A stretch of DNA of 64,000 nucleotides from a virus (IMGVR_UViG_3300017963_000014:37797-101796); one strand, 5' to 3'; shown: positions 55,065 through 63,847, numbered from the stretch's first letter. Notes: generated by a model not told the origin, from the sequence alone. Program-made: numbers and translations.

Positions 55065-55141
55065 ATCGAGTCGAGGCTCCTCCCGGTCGGGGGAGAGCTA
55101 GGTTAGCCCTCCGGGGGGACCGGTCCTCAGGGTTATGCCCT

Positions 55142-55720
55142 CTAGTTCGGCGCCTTAACCCCGCGGAGCTCCTCCGCCCGCTTCCGGAGTTCCTCCGCGT
55201 AATTCCGGATATTCTCCGGGATCTCGCCGTGTAGCTTCTCGAACTCCCCGAGGACGTCGAGCGCCGGGATCGGCTTCCCCGCCTTCAGGAGCAGGCCGAC
55301 GGCGACGACGCCGTCCTCGAGCGTCGTCGAGATCCCCTTCGCGTTCGCCCAGATCTCGTGCGCGAGCTTCGAGAGCGCCTCGCGGTCGAGGTTCTTCTCG
55401 CTCGTTAGCCGCGAGGCCTCCGCGAGGAGGCTCTGCCGCGCCTTGAGGCCCTCGGCGCGACGGGTCATCTCCTCGATCTTCCCCGCGTCCCAGCCGGGGA
55501 ACTTCTCGTTCAGGAAGTCCTCGGCCGCCCCGAGGACGACCGCGTTCGAGTTCCCCGCCTCGACGAGCTTCGAGAGCTGCCGCCCGACCGCGATCCGGAA
55601 GTCGAGGACCTCCTTCGAGAGCGTCGAGAGCTTCGCCTCGGCGCGAGTCAGTCGGATCTCGAGCTCGCTCGCTTCCCGGGGCTCGCCCGCGTACTCCTCG
55701 TTCTTCGGTTCTTCGCTCAT
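55142..55720 (-). CDS. Coiled-coil protein, unknown
   Basis: 192 aa, almost all helix with heptads (SELEIRLTRAEAKLSTLSKE, KIEEMTRRAEGLKARQSLLA). Acidic N-terminus. Likely a dimeric coiled coil; no family. GAGATGA overlap region links it to the 116 aa gene. Confidence 0.5.
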   Translation of the reverse strand: MSEEPKNEEYAGEPREASELEIRLTRAEAKLSTLSKEVLDFRIAVGRQLSKLVEAGNSNAVVLGAAEDFLNEKFPGWDAGKIEEMTRRAEGLKARQSLLAEASRLTSEKNLDREALSKLAHEIWANAKGISTTLEDGVVAVGLLLKAGKPIPALDVLGEFEKLHGEIPENIRNYAEELRKRAEELRGVKAPN

Positions 55721-56067
55721 CTCTCGGCTCCTATCAGGCGGAGGACGGCCTCCGCCTCGTTCGTCAGCATCGAGTGAACGACCCGCGCGACGAGTCGCCA
55801 GAACTCGCCCGCCCGGCCGTCCGGTAGCTTCAGGTCCCGGTCCTCCGCGAGCAGCGCGAGGTGCTCGTCGAGCGCGAGGACCGGTCCGACCGCGCGAAGG
55901 CGCTCCCCCTCCGGCTCCGGCGCCCGGAGGTCGCCGGTAACGGTCCCGCGGAGGTCACGGACGACCTCCTCCGGGGGTTCCGGGGCGGACTCCCCCGCTA
56001 CGCGGTAGCACTCGAGGAGGTACGCGAGCGTAGACTTACGGAGGATCGCGTAGCCGTCGGCGCTCAT
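55717..56067 (-). CDS. Unknown helical protein
   Basis: 116 aa, mostly helix (YAILRKSTLAYLLECYRVAG, EFWRLVARVVHSMLTNEAEA). No family. ATGA overlaps at both ends bind it into the operon with the epimerase-like protein. Confidence 0.48.
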   Translation of the reverse strand: MSADGYAILRKSTLAYLLECYRVAGESAPEPPEEVVRDLRGTVTGDLRAPEPEGERLRAVGPVLALDEHLALLAEDRDLKLPDGRAGEFWRLVARVVHSMLTNEAEAVLRLIGAER

Positions 56068-56708
56068 ACCGGGGGCTCCTTCCGAACGACCTCCGCCGGA
56101 AGGCGCTGCAAGAACTCCCGCCGCGGCTTCCCCGTTAGGATCCGCGAGACCGCGTCGACCGCCGCGCCTACCGGGGCGAAATTCGTCGCGCCCTCCGCGT
56201 ACGCGGTCGCCCGCCGCTCCCCGTAGAGCTCCGGGAGCGCGAGGAGGTGTATCGAGAGCGAGCCCGGTCGGTGCCAGTACTCGAGCGCGCTACCGAGCGC
56301 GTACTGTAGGTGCTGCTCCGGTAACTCCCGCCGCTTCCGAATCTCCTCGTCGAACCCCCCGATTACGACCCGCGAGAGCGGGGCCCGGAGGTTAAGGAGA
56401 CCGAAGACGGTCTCGACCCCCTGCCGGACGTACCCGTGCCACGCCGCCTGGTAGAGCGCCCGCTCCCGCTCGAGCGGGTGCCGGAGCGCGAGGTGAACGA
56501 ACCCCTCGATCCCCTCCGTTAGGGGAGGCGCGGAGTCCTCGAGGTAGTAAAACGCCCGCTGGTTAAGGTACCGCGGCGTCCTCCCGTCGTCCTCGAGCTC
56601 GGCGGTCGAGAGGTCGTCCTTAACGATTACGAGGTGCCCCTCCTCGACGAGCCGGTCGACGACGTAGGAGCCGAGGAAGCCGCAACCACCGGTTACGAGT
56701 ACCTTCAT
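56064..56708 (-). CDS. NAD-dependent epimerase-like protein, YxxxK missing
   Basis: 214 aa, shorter than the usual ~300. N-terminal Rossmann motif VLVTGGCGFLGSYVVDRLVE EGHLV and DDLS identify the extended SDR/epimerase family. GFVHLALRHPLERERALYQA replaces the usual HLAA...; the catalytic YxxxK is not evident (LQYALGSALEYWHRPG instead). A nucleotide-sugar enzyme with altered chemistry, or a binding-only protein. Confidence 0.68.
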   Translation of the reverse strand: MKVLVTGGCGFLGSYVVDRLVEEGHLVIVKDDLSTAELEDDGRTPRYLNQRAFYYLEDSAPPLTEGIEGFVHLALRHPLERERALYQAAWHGYVRQGVETVFGLLNLRAPLSRVVIGGFDEEIRKRRELPEQHLQYALGSALEYWHRPGSLSIHLLALPELYGERRATAYAEGATNFAPVGAAVDAVSRILTGKPRREFLQRLPAEVVRKEPPV

Positions 56709-56710
56709 CT

Positions 56711-57082
56711 CTACCCTCCGGGCTTACTTCGTCGACCCCGCCGGGCGGGCGAGACCTTCGGACTCAGCTTTAGCGGGACGCGGGGCTCCGGTTCCCGCGC
56801 CGGGGCGCGCGGGGGCTCGAAGTCCCCGCCGGGGGAACCGCCCGTCCCGGTTCGGAGGACGTTCCCGTCGTCCCAGGAGAGGGCGACGAACTCCTCGTCC
56901 GGGGGGTCCCAGTCGAGCTCGCCCGCCCGCGCGCGGCGGAGCGCCTCCCGGAGAAGCGCCCGCGGACCCTCCTCCTCGCCGTCCGGCGGGAGCTCGGTCG
57001 AGTTCGCGGCGCCGACCGCGAGGTCGTCGTCTTCGAGCTCGAGTTCCGCGACCGCCGCCGTCCGGTAAACCTTCACGTACAT
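56711..57082 (-). CDS. Acidic unknown protein
   Basis: 123 aa. Folded start (MYVKVYRTAAVAELELEDDD), acidic middle, basic C-terminal tail. Directly upstream of the epimerase-like gene. No family. Confidence 0.46.
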   Translation of the reverse strand: MYVKVYRTAAVAELELEDDDLAVGAANSTELPPDGEEEGPRALLREALRRARAGELDWDPPDEEFVALSWDDGNVLRTGTGGSPGGDFEPPRAPAREPEPRVPLKLSPKVSPARRGRRSKPGG

Positions 57083-57102
57083 TCCGACGCTCCTATAAAA
57101 CT

Positions 57103-57184
57103 ACCCGCCGGGTCGCCCCGGTTCGTAGACCTGGGTGACCTGCCTAGTCCTTCGGTCGCTCCCCGGGGCGGGTCCCCGGCGGGT
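57103..57184. ncRNA. Long bulged stem-loop after endolysin gene
   Basis: Arms 57103-57121 and 57163-57184: ACCCGCCGGG pairs with CCCGGCGGGT and GCCCCGG with CCGGGGC, separated by an asymmetric bulge (2 versus 5 bases), 17 pairs in all with a 41-base loop. It fills the spacer between endolysin stop and the 123 aa gene. Terminator, attenuator or small RNA. Confidence 0.52.
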
Positions 57185-57192
57185 CCTCTCCG

Positions 57193-58365
57193 CTATATAT
57201 CCGCGATGCGCTCGGGAGCCTCGAGGAGGCGCCAGCCCCGAAGCTCGCGCTCGAGCGCGCCCCGGGTCCGCGGCCCGGCGATCCCGTCGACCGCTAGCCC
57301 CCGACTTCGCTGGTAAATTCGAACCGACGCGAGTAGTCCCTCGGGACTCCCGACGAAGTAGCCGAAGCGGCGGAACCCCTCGCGGACCTCCTCCGCCGAG
57401 TCGATCTCGCCCTCGATCTTACCCGGGTCGAACCCCTCGAGGTCCTCCTCCGCCCGGTCCCCCTGCCGCTCCGCGAGCTCGCCCGTAAGCTGCCAGGGCT
57501 CCTCCGCGTACTCGAACCCGTCCTCGAAGTCGTCGAGCTCGGCGAGCCAGTCGATCTCGTCGACGTGCCTCCGGTCGTAGAGCGCGGCCTCCCGGATCCC
57601 CTCGAGGTTCGGGAGGAGGACGCAGTCGTTCTTGACGCGCGAGACGTTGTGGTGCGCGAGGAGCCACTCCGGGCGGAGCGAGCCCTCGAAGAGCGAGTTC
57701 AGGTAGCGGAGGAGGACGATCACGGTCGCGACGCTCCCGCGGGACCAAGTCTCCCACCAGGAGCCGCGGAGGCGGGTTACCTCGCCGCGGAACTCGGTCG
57801 ACCAGCCCTCGGGCCACCAGTAGAAACGGAGGTCGTGCGCGTCCGCGTTCGGGTACCGGAAGAAGTCCCGGCGGTCGATCCCGGAGACGAGCGCGGAGGC
57901 GCGCCCGAGTCGCCGGGCGTGCGGGCGTAGTACCCCCGCGTTCCGGACCTCGATCCCGGCGAGGAAGCGGTTGACCCAGCCGCCGTGCCACGCCGGGAAC
58001 TCCGGCGGGACGACCTGCGAGACCTCCGCCCGGAGGTCCCGGTCGAGGTCGAGCGAGCGGCGGAGCTCGTCGAAGTTCCGGTCGAGCGCCTTCGCGACGA
58101 CCCAGTTCGAGGAGGCCCGCCGCTCCTTGACGAAGTGCCGGACCGTCCCCGCGAACCGCGTCCCCGCCGTGTAGTGGAGGAGCGCCCCGATCGGGGCGCC
58201 GTCGTAGTCGTCCTCCCACTCGGGGTATCGGTTCCGGGAGGGCCAGGCGGAGTGTACGTCCCGGAGCTCGACCCGGACGTACTCCGCGGAGTACGCGGCG
58301 AGCCGGGCGAAGAAGTCCCTGGCCTCCGCCGGGGTGTAGTGCAGGACCGCTTTCTTGCTAGGCAT
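57193..58365 (-). CDS. Endolysin: zinc amidase plus peptidoglycan-binding domain
   Basis: 390 aa. Amidase_2/T7 lysozyme-type domain: His64 in ALLHYTAGT, AWHGGWVNRFLAGIEVRNAG, and AHHNVSRVKNDC (His238/239, Lys245, Cys248), giving the His-His-Cys zinc site of T7 lysozyme. Residues about 335-385 form a PG_binding_1 domain (LLASVRIYQRSRGLAVDGIA GPRTR). It cleaves the MurNAc-L-Ala bond for lysis. No signal peptide, so a holin is expected. Confidence 0.88.
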   Translation of the reverse strand: MPSKKAVLHYTPAEARDFFARLAAYSAEYVRVELRDVHSAWPSRNRYPEWEDDYDGAPIGALLHYTAGTRFAGTVRHFVKERRASSNWVVAKALDRNFDELRRSLDLDRDLRAEVSQVVPPEFPAWHGGWVNRFLAGIEVRNAGVLRPHARRLGRASALVSGIDRRDFFRYPNADAHDLRFYWWPEGWSTEFRGEVTRLRGSWWETWSRGSVATVIVLLRYLNSLFEGSLRPEWLLAHHNVSRVKNDCVLLPNLEGIREAALYDRRHVDEIDWLAELDDFEDGFEYAEEPWQLTGELAERQGDRAEEDLEGFDPGKIEGEIDSAEEVREGFRRFGYFVGSPEGLLASVRIYQRSRGLAVDGIAGPRTRGALERELRGWRLLEAPERIADI

Positions 58366-58383
58366 CTCTCGATTCTCCTTTTC

Positions 58384-58809
58384 TCAGTAACCGGACCGAC
58401 GTCGAACCCGGCGACGATCCTCGACGACGAGGACGCCGTAGACCCGCGGCGGCGGCCCGGGGTCGACCCACTCCCGGATCCGGTGCCCCTCCTCCTCGCC
58501 CTCGATCTTGTCGAGCAGTACCCGGATCTCCGCCGGGACGAGCCGGACGAACTCCGGCGGCGCGCCCCGCGCCCGGACCTGCCTCCTTACGAACGTACCG
58601 ACCGAGGATAGGATCTGGTGCGCGCGCCGGACCGGCGGGACCGAGAAGCCGAAGCCGAGGCAGGCGCGGCAGGCGGAGGCGCAGTCGGGGCAGACGCAGC
58701 CGGAGCCGATCCGCGGGGGCGTCGGTTCGGAGGCGCACCCGCAGCCCCGGAGGCGGTACTCCGCGGGGTCGCGGACGAAGGGGTCGTCGAAGTCCATCTT
58801 GCAGTACAT
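58384..58809 (-). CDS. Cys-rich protein, unknown
   Basis: 141 aa. Cluster of cysteines in the first 55 residues (LRGCGCASE, GCVCPDCASACRACLGFGF), a probable two-zinc or DnaJ-like knuckle, followed by helices (VRLVPAEIRVLLDKIEGEEE). No family. Next to lysis genes. Confidence 0.5.
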   Translation of the reverse strand: MYCKMDFDDPFVRDPAEYRLRGCGCASEPTPPRIGSGCVCPDCASACRACLGFGFSVPPVRRAHQILSSVGTFVRRQVRARGAPPEFVRLVPAEIRVLLDKIEGEEEGHRIREWVDPGPPPRVYGVLVVEDRRRVRRRSGY

Positions 58810-59124
58810 TTAGAGCCGGGTCCTCCGCCCCCGGTGGTAGAAGCGCCGGGCGGTCTCGACGCCGAGGTAGCGCCAGAGGTTCCGGCGGTGGACGAGGATC
58901 GCCCCGCCCCAGAAGAGGACCTCCCGAGTTACGTCGGGCTCTACCTCGTACTCGCCGAAGAACGTCGAGACGCGGAACCCCTCGAGGACGGCGTAGTCCC
59001 GGGGGTCCTTATCCAAATACTTTCCCTGCTTCCCACACGGGGGGTTACTCTCCTCTCTCATCCGGAAGCAGAGGACCTGCGCGTACCCCGGGAGCGCCTC
59101 GGTCTTCAGGTCCCGGAGCCTCAC
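58810..59124 (-). CDS. Unknown protein
   Basis: 104 aa, GTG start overlapping the RlpA-like stop (GTGA). Aromatic-rich (STFFGEYEVEPDVTREVLFW, NLWRYLGVETARRFY). No family. Confidence 0.46.
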   Translation of the reverse strand: MRLRDLKTEALPGYAQVLCFRMREESNPPCGKQGKYLDKDPRDYAVLEGFRVSTFFGEYEVEPDVTREVLFWGGAILVHRRNLWRYLGVETARRFYHRGRRTRL

Positions 59125-59576
59125 GAGTTCGCCCCCCTCCAGCGGGGGAGGGCGTAGACGAGGACCGGCGAGAGCGCGGGGGGCGAGCCTAGGCGACGCC
59201 AGAGCGCGCGCGAGAGGTCGACCGAGGCGCGGAAGCGCCAGCCGCGGGGGGGACGGAGGGAGCGGGTCCAGACGCGCCAGCGACCCTCGCGGACCGCGTT
59301 CCGGAGCGGCCCGCGGTATATCCCGAAGGGACCGGCGTCGCGGACCTCGGTCAGGGCGCAGCGGCGGGTGGCTGCGGCGCAGACGAGGAGGCGGCGGCCG
59401 CAGCCTAGTCGGCGCCAGTTCCGGCGGGCGACGTGATCGTCCCCCGCCTCGAACCGCCCGCCGCAGGCGAGCTCCCCCGAGTTGAACCCGTCCCCCGGCC
59501 AGTAGACCGAGAGCCGCCCGAACTCGACCTCGCCCGCGGCGAGGAGGAGCCCGAGGAGGACTAGCGCCGCAGCCAC
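59121..59576 (-). CDS. Secreted RlpA-like double-psi barrel protein
   Basis: 151 aa, GTG start. N-terminal signal peptide (MAAALVLLGLLLAAGEVE), then a double-psi beta-barrel: VYWPGDGFNSGELACGGRF, CGRRLLVCAAATRRCALTEV, RDAGPFGIYRG, SVDLSRALWRRLGSP. RlpA-type domains bind or cleave peptidoglycan; the paired Cys suggest disulfides outside the cytoplasm. It likely helps envelope breakdown together with the endolysin two genes on. Overlaps the previous gene by 16 bases. Confidence 0.75.
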   Translation of the reverse strand: MAAALVLLGLLLAAGEVEFGRLSVYWPGDGFNSGELACGGRFEAGDDHVARRNWRRLGCGRRLLVCAAATRRCALTEVRDAGPFGIYRGPLRNAVREGRWRVWTRSLRPPRGWRFRASVDLSRALWRRLGSPPALSPVLVYALPRWRGANS

Positions 59577-59770
59577 TTGTCGACCCCCGCGCGGATGTTC
59601 TCGAGCGCCTCGACCTGCCGCGCCGTAACTAGCTCCGCGTCCTCCACGAACTCCTGGATCGACTCAACCTTCTCCCGAACGGACTCGGCGAAGTCCTCCG
59701 CCCGCTCCGGTAGGTCGTCGATATCGTTAAGTAAGTCTTTGCAGAAGGTAAGTGCTTCCTCCCAGTCCAT
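59561..59770 (-). CDS. Small coiled-coil protein
   Basis: 69 aa acidic helix (LTFCKDLLNDIDDLPERAED, VREKVESIQEFVEDAELVTA). Likely a coiled coil. Its end overlaps the RlpA-like start. Confidence 0.5.
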   Translation of the reverse strand: MDWEEALTFCKDLLNDIDDLPERAEDFAESVREKVESIQEFVEDAELVTARQVEALENIRAGVDKWLRR

Positions 59771-59771
59771 C

Positions 59772-60107
59772 TTAGGCTCCTCTCCGGAGGCGCTTTACGC
59801 GAGGCTCGCGGCGGCGCCTCATCTTAACGCGGGTGAACGGCGGGTGGAAGCGCCAACCGCGGGCTTCGAGGTAGTCGACTAGCTTCTCCGCGAAGTCCAA
59901 GGGAAGTTCCAGCTCCTCGAACGCGAGTTCGACCTCGGCGAACGTCTCCTTGAACGCCTCCTCCGGCGTATCGACTGCGACTATCTCTTCCTCCATTTCG
60001 CGGAGTCGCTGTAAAAAGGATCTACGGTATCGCTCCTCCGCTTCTTTGAAAGCGTCGATCATCTCGAGCCGCGCAACCGGGTGGAGCGCGTAGAAATTAT
60101 TAGGCAT
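59772..60107 (-). CDS. Helical protein with basic tail
   Basis: 111 aa from ATG at 60107, overlapping the RuvC-like stop by eight bases. Acidic helices (IDAFKEAEERYRRSFLQRLR, FAEVELAFEELELPLDFAEK) and a basic C-terminus (MRRRREPRVKRLRR). No family; AT-richer first part. Confidence 0.5.
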   Translation of the reverse strand: MPNNFYALHPVARLEMIDAFKEAEERYRRSFLQRLREMEEEIVAVDTPEEAFKETFAEVELAFEELELPLDFAEKLVDYLEARGWRFHPPFTRVKMRRRREPRVKRLRRGA

Positions 60108-60795
60108 CTCTCCGCTCTTCGAAGGGTAGGTCCAGGATATTCGTCGGGTAGGTCTTCGTCGTCCGGAGTAGAACTCGGCGCGCCCCATCCGGGAGCGACT
60201 CGAGGCTCCGGACCCCGTCCCGGACCTCGGACTCGACCCGGAGCAGGCGCCCGATCGAGAGCGCGTCCGCGAGGTTCCCGGCGGCGGCGTTCGTCCGCCC
60301 GAAGGGGAGGAAGTCGACGCCCCAACGGTCGCGGGCGGCGAGGACCATGTCAGCCTTCTCCGCGTCCGCCTTCCCCGTAGCGTAGATCTTAACCGCGAGC
60401 GGGTCGTAGACGCGGAAGGGGATCCGGCGGGACCAGAGTAGGAGCCGGACGACCGCTCCGACCTCCCCGAGGTAGCGCGCGGTTATCGGCGCCTTCGTCT
60501 GCGCGTACCCCTCGAGCGCCGCTCGAGGGGGGGCCCAGGAATCTAGGAACGCCCCGAGTCGGATCCGAATATTCTCGAGCCGCGCGGTCCGGTCCCCCTC
60601 GGAGTTCGGGGCGACCTTCGGGGAGAAGACCGCGCCCTCCGCCTCGAGCGCGGACGCCGCCTTCTTCGTCTCGACCCAGAAGACCTTCCCGAGGATCTCC
60701 CCCGCCGAGTCGAGCGCGACCGCGGCGGTCCCGACCGCGGACTGGTCGATCCCAACGTAGAGACAGTCCGTTCCTTCGCTCCGGAGTCGCTTCAT
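60100..60795 (-). CDS. RuvC-like Holliday junction resolvase
   Basis: 231 aa. RNase H-fold resolvase pattern: YVGIDQSAVGTAAVAL (Asp17), ALEGYAQ (Glu), VKIYATGKADAEKADMV and LADALSIGRLL (C-terminal acidic site). It should cut four-way junctions in recombination intermediates and branched replicating DNA before packaging. Neighbours are a methyltransferase and a Rad50-like ATPase. Confidence 0.84.
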   Translation of the reverse strand: MKRLRSEGTDCLYVGIDQSAVGTAAVALDSAGEILGKVFWVETKKAASALEAEGAVFSPKVAPNSEGDRTARLENIRIRLGAFLDSWAPPRAALEGYAQTKAPITARYLGEVGAVVRLLLWSRRIPFRVYDPLAVKIYATGKADAEKADMVLAARDRWGVDFLPFGRTNAAAGNLADALSIGRLLRVESEVRDGVRSLESLPDGARRVLLRTTKTYPTNILDLPFEERRDA

Positions 60796-61634
60796 CTCTC
60801 CCTCCGATCGCGCGCGAGCCGCCGGGCGATCGCCCGGACCTGCGCGGGGTCGCGCTCGACGCAGACGCAGCGACGGCGGTTCCGGTCCGCCGCGACGAGC
60901 GTGGTCCCGGTCCCACCGAAGGGGTCGAGGACGAGCCCGCCCTCCGGGCAGCCCGCGCGGACGAAGGCCTCGACGAGGTCGAGCGGCTTCTGCGCGCGGT
61001 TCAGCGGCTTCCCGTCCGGCTTCTTTACCCTCTCCTTACTCGAGAGGACCGCGCGCTCGACCCAGCTCGGGGAGACCGCCGGAGCCGTCTCCCCGTCGGG
61101 GTAGAGGACGCAGTAGTTCCGCTGCCTCGGGAACTCCCCGAGCTCGAAGTACGCCCCGGGGGTCGAGGCGAAGGCGAGGAACTCGCAGGCGGAGACGAAG
61201 CAGCGCCTCCGGACCGACTGCGGGGGGTTCGGCTTCGCCCAGACGTAGGACGGGTAAACGCGGAACCCCGCGCGGTAGAACTTCCACTTCAGGGTCGAGA
61301 GCCACCAGTCGGAGGTCCAGACCCAGGCGTTCCCGGTCGGTACTAACTTGGCAGCCGCGAGGACGGTCGCGCGGAGGAGGCGAATCATCTCGACGGGGGA
61401 GACCCGGTCCCAGACCTCGTCGAACTCGAGCGCCGTCCGCCCGGCGAGCGGGATCGTGTTCGCGTTCGCGACCGCGTACGGGGGGTCGGTTAGGATTAGG
61501 TCGACCGGTCCGCCCGCCTGCTTCACGAGTTCCCGGAGGAACGCGAGGTCGCGAGCGTCGCCGCATGCTAGGACGTGCCCCTCCGGGTAAACCCGGGCGT
61601 AACCGGGTTCGAACTGCTCGGCGAGTCGCTTCAT
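60792..61634 (-). CDS. DNA methyltransferase (beta-class, N4/N6)
   Basis: 280 aa from ATG at 61634 (ATGA overlap). DPPY motif at 50-53 (ILTDPPYAVANA) precedes the SAM-binding DPFGGTGTTL at 237-246, the beta-class order of amino-methyltransferases. WAKPNPPQS is also typical. It probably modifies phage DNA against host restriction; no cognate nuclease is seen, so an orphan enzyme. Target unknown. Confidence 0.85.
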   Translation of the reverse strand: MKRLAEQFEPGYARVYPEGHVLACGDARDLAFLRELVKQAGGPVDLILTDPPYAVANANTIPLAGRTALEFDEVWDRVSPVEMIRLLRATVLAAAKLVPTGNAWVWTSDWWLSTLKWKFYRAGFRVYPSYVWAKPNPPQSVRRRCFVSACEFLAFASTPGAYFELGEFPRQRNYCVLYPDGETAPAVSPSWVERAVLSSKERVKKPDGKPLNRAQKPLDLVEAFVRAGCPEGGLVLDPFGGTGTTLVAADRNRRRCVCVERDPAQVRAIARRLARDRRER

Positions 61635-63847
61635 TCGTTCCACGCTCCGCTCCGGTCCTCGGCCTCCCAGCGGTGGACGACGACCGCGTTCCCGAACTCC
61701 CGCCGCGCGTCCGCGTGCGTGACGAGGAGGACCTGCCGAACCCCCGCCGCCTCGACCCCGCGCCGGAGGAGCGCGTGGAGCGCCTCCCGGTTCGGTCCGT
61801 CGAGCGCGCCGTCGGGCTCGTCGACGAGGAGGTGCTCGCACCGGACCGCCCGCGTCGCCCCCGGGAGCGAGAGGAGCCCGAGCCGGACCCCGAGCGAGAG
61901 GAGGACCTTCCCCCCGCCGGAGTCGAGCTCGAACGAGCTAGCGTTCCCCCCGTCCTCGACCTCGAGCCGGAGTTCATCGCGGCGGCGTCGACGGCGGGGG
62001 GCGCCGCAGAGCCGGCAGAGGTGAGTCCGCTCCCCCTTCTCGAACGTCGTCCCGCAGCCGAGGCAGGCGGGCTCCCAGTCCTTCAGCTCGCGGGTCGGGG
62101 CGAAGCGGAGCCGGAGCGGGGTCCGGAGGTCCTCGAGGGCGCGGTTCATCGCGTCCTCGGCGAGGCCGAAGGCGTTCTCTAGCTCTCGCGACGGGATCCC
62201 GGCGGCGCCGAAGGCGTAGGCGGCCCAGGCGAGGTTCTCGATCTTTCCCTTAAGCAACTCCCGGTCGGAGCGGATCCTAACGAGCTCCCGCTCCCCCTTC
62301 TCGAACCCCGCGACCTCCGCCTTCGCCGCCGCGAGCCGCCCCTCCGCCTCCGTCTTCCCCTCCTCCGCGAGCGCGAGCGCCTCCGCCGCCTCCGCGAGCG
62401 CCTCCTCCGGGTCCGCGCCCACGTCCGCGGGGAGTTCCTCTAACTTCTTCCGGGCGCGGGCGAGCGCCTTCCCCGCCTCCGTCCGCCCGAGCTTCGATCG
62501 CTCGAGCGCGCGCTCGGCCCTAGCCTTCCCCGCCTTCGCGCGCTCCAGCTCCCGAAGCGCCTCCTCGACCCCGACCGCGTCCCGGAGTTCCTGGATCCCC
62601 TCGATCTCCTCCCTAGCGAGGTCGACGTCCGAGCGCGCGTTGTTCAGCGCGAACTCCGCCTCCTCGACCTCGCGCTCGAGCCGGAGCGCCGCCCGACGGT
62701 GCCCGAGCCCCCGGGTCTTCATCTCCTCGAGGACGCCCTCGTCCGGGACGACCCGGTCGCAGGGTTCCCCGAGGACGGGGCAGGCGCCGGTCCGGGAGGC
62801 CTTCAGCTCCCGGAACTTCTCGAGCAGCTCCGCGCGCGCCCGCGTCTCCCTCCGGAGCTCGCCGCGGAGCTCCGCGACCTTCCCCGCGAACTCCCCGACC
62901 GCGCCGAAGAGCTCCGCGAGCGCGGCCTCCTTCGCCTCGAGGTCCCGGAGTCGGTCTCGACGCGCGACCGCTACCTCTACCTCCCGGTTCGCGTCCTCGA
63001 GTGCGAGCGCGGCTTCGTCGAGCGCTCCGCTACTTTCGATCCTCTCCCGCGTAACCTCCGCCTCGAGTCGCTCGACCTCCCGCTCTAGCTCCCGCCGCTC
63101 CCGCCGCCGCTCGACCTCGCGCTCGAGGCGGGCCTTCGTCTCCTCACGCGCCCGGAACGCCTCCGAGACGCGGTCTCCCCAGATCTTCGCGTCCCGCTCG
63201 GCGAACCCGAGGCGGAGCTCCGCGTCCCCCCGCCCCTCGCGCACCCCGGCGAGCTCGAGCGCGCGGTCCTCGAGATTCGAGAGCTCGAGGCGGGCGCGGG
63301 CGAGTCGGGCGCGGGCGAGGTCGGAGCGGGGTACCCAGCGGTCCGTCTTGAACCAGGGCGAGACGAGCCGCCGCTTCTCCGCGGGCGAGAGCCGGAGGAA
63401 GCCGTGCATCTCGCCCTGCTCCGCGGCGGCCGTCAGGCGGTACTCCTCCTCCGAGAGTCCGAGGACCTCCTCGCGGACGACCCGCTTAAGGTCCTCGTCC
63501 GAGACGCGGGAGCCGTTCAGGAGCCGGATCGGGTCCCCGCCGGCGGTTCGCCCGCGGCGGATAAGCCAGTCCCGACCGTCGGAGGATACGTACTCCCCCT
63601 CGACGTAGGCCGACTCCCTACCCCGGGCCAGTCGGTGTGGGAGGTCGTCGACCCCCCGCCCCCGGAACGAGCCGAAGAGCGCGTAGAACTGCGCGTCCGC
63701 CGCGAGCCAGCTCTTCCCCGCGCGGTTACTCCGCTCCCCCGCCCCCTCGTACTCCGCGACGAAGACGTTCACGCCCTCGCGGAGCTCGACCTCCCAGTCC
63801 CCGAGGAACGGCCCGACGTTCGAGACCTCGATCCGCTTAACTATCAT
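61631..63847 (-). CDS. Rad50/SbcC-like recombination ATPase
   Basis: 738 aa. Walker A GERSNRAGKS (37-46), AAAEQGEMHGFLRLSPAEKR, long coiled coils around a hook CPVLGEPC (356-363, spacing longer than the usual CxxC), signature-like LDSGGGKVLLSLGV and Walker B LLVDEPDGALD. An additional four-Cys zinc finger (about 595-614) sits before the signature, not usual for SbcC. With a Mre11/SbcD-type nuclease it processes DNA ends. Confidence 0.85.
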   Translation of the reverse strand: MIVKRIEVSNVGPFLGDWEVELREGVNVFVAEYEGAGERSNRAGKSWLAADAQFYALFGSFRGRGVDDLPHRLARGRESAYVEGEYVSSDGRDWLIRRGRTAGGDPIRLLNGSRVSDEDLKRVVREEVLGLSEEEYRLTAAAEQGEMHGFLRLSPAEKRRLVSPWFKTDRWVPRSDLARARLARARLELSNLEDRALELAGVREGRGDAELRLGFAERDAKIWGDRVSEAFRAREETKARLEREVERRRERRELEREVERLEAEVTRERIESSGALDEAALALEDANREVEVAVARRDRLRDLEAKEAALAELFGAVGEFAGKVAELRGELRRETRARAELLEKFRELKASRTGACPVLGEPCDRVVPDEGVLEEMKTRGLGHRRAALRLEREVEEAEFALNNARSDVDLAREEIEGIQELRDAVGVEEALRELERAKAGKARAERALERSKLGRTEAGKALARARKKLEELPADVGADPEEALAEAAEALALAEEGKTEAEGRLAAAKAEVAGFEKGERELVRIRSDRELLKGKIENLAWAAYAFGAAGIPSRELENAFGLAEDAMNRALEDLRTPLRLRFAPTRELKDWEPACLGCGTTFEKGERTHLCRLCGAPRRRRRRDELRLEVEDGGNASSFELDSGGGKVLLSLGVRLGLLSLPGATRAVRCEHLLVDEPDGALDGPNREALHALLRRGVEAAGVRQVLLVTHADARREFGNAVVVHRWEAEDRSGAWNE

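Noticed and set aside
55083-55123. Stem-loop between zinc ribbon and coiled-coil genes
   Set aside because: Only a 6-bp outer CCGGTC/GACCGG pair and a weak GCTA/TAGC inner stem; not better than chance at this GC content.
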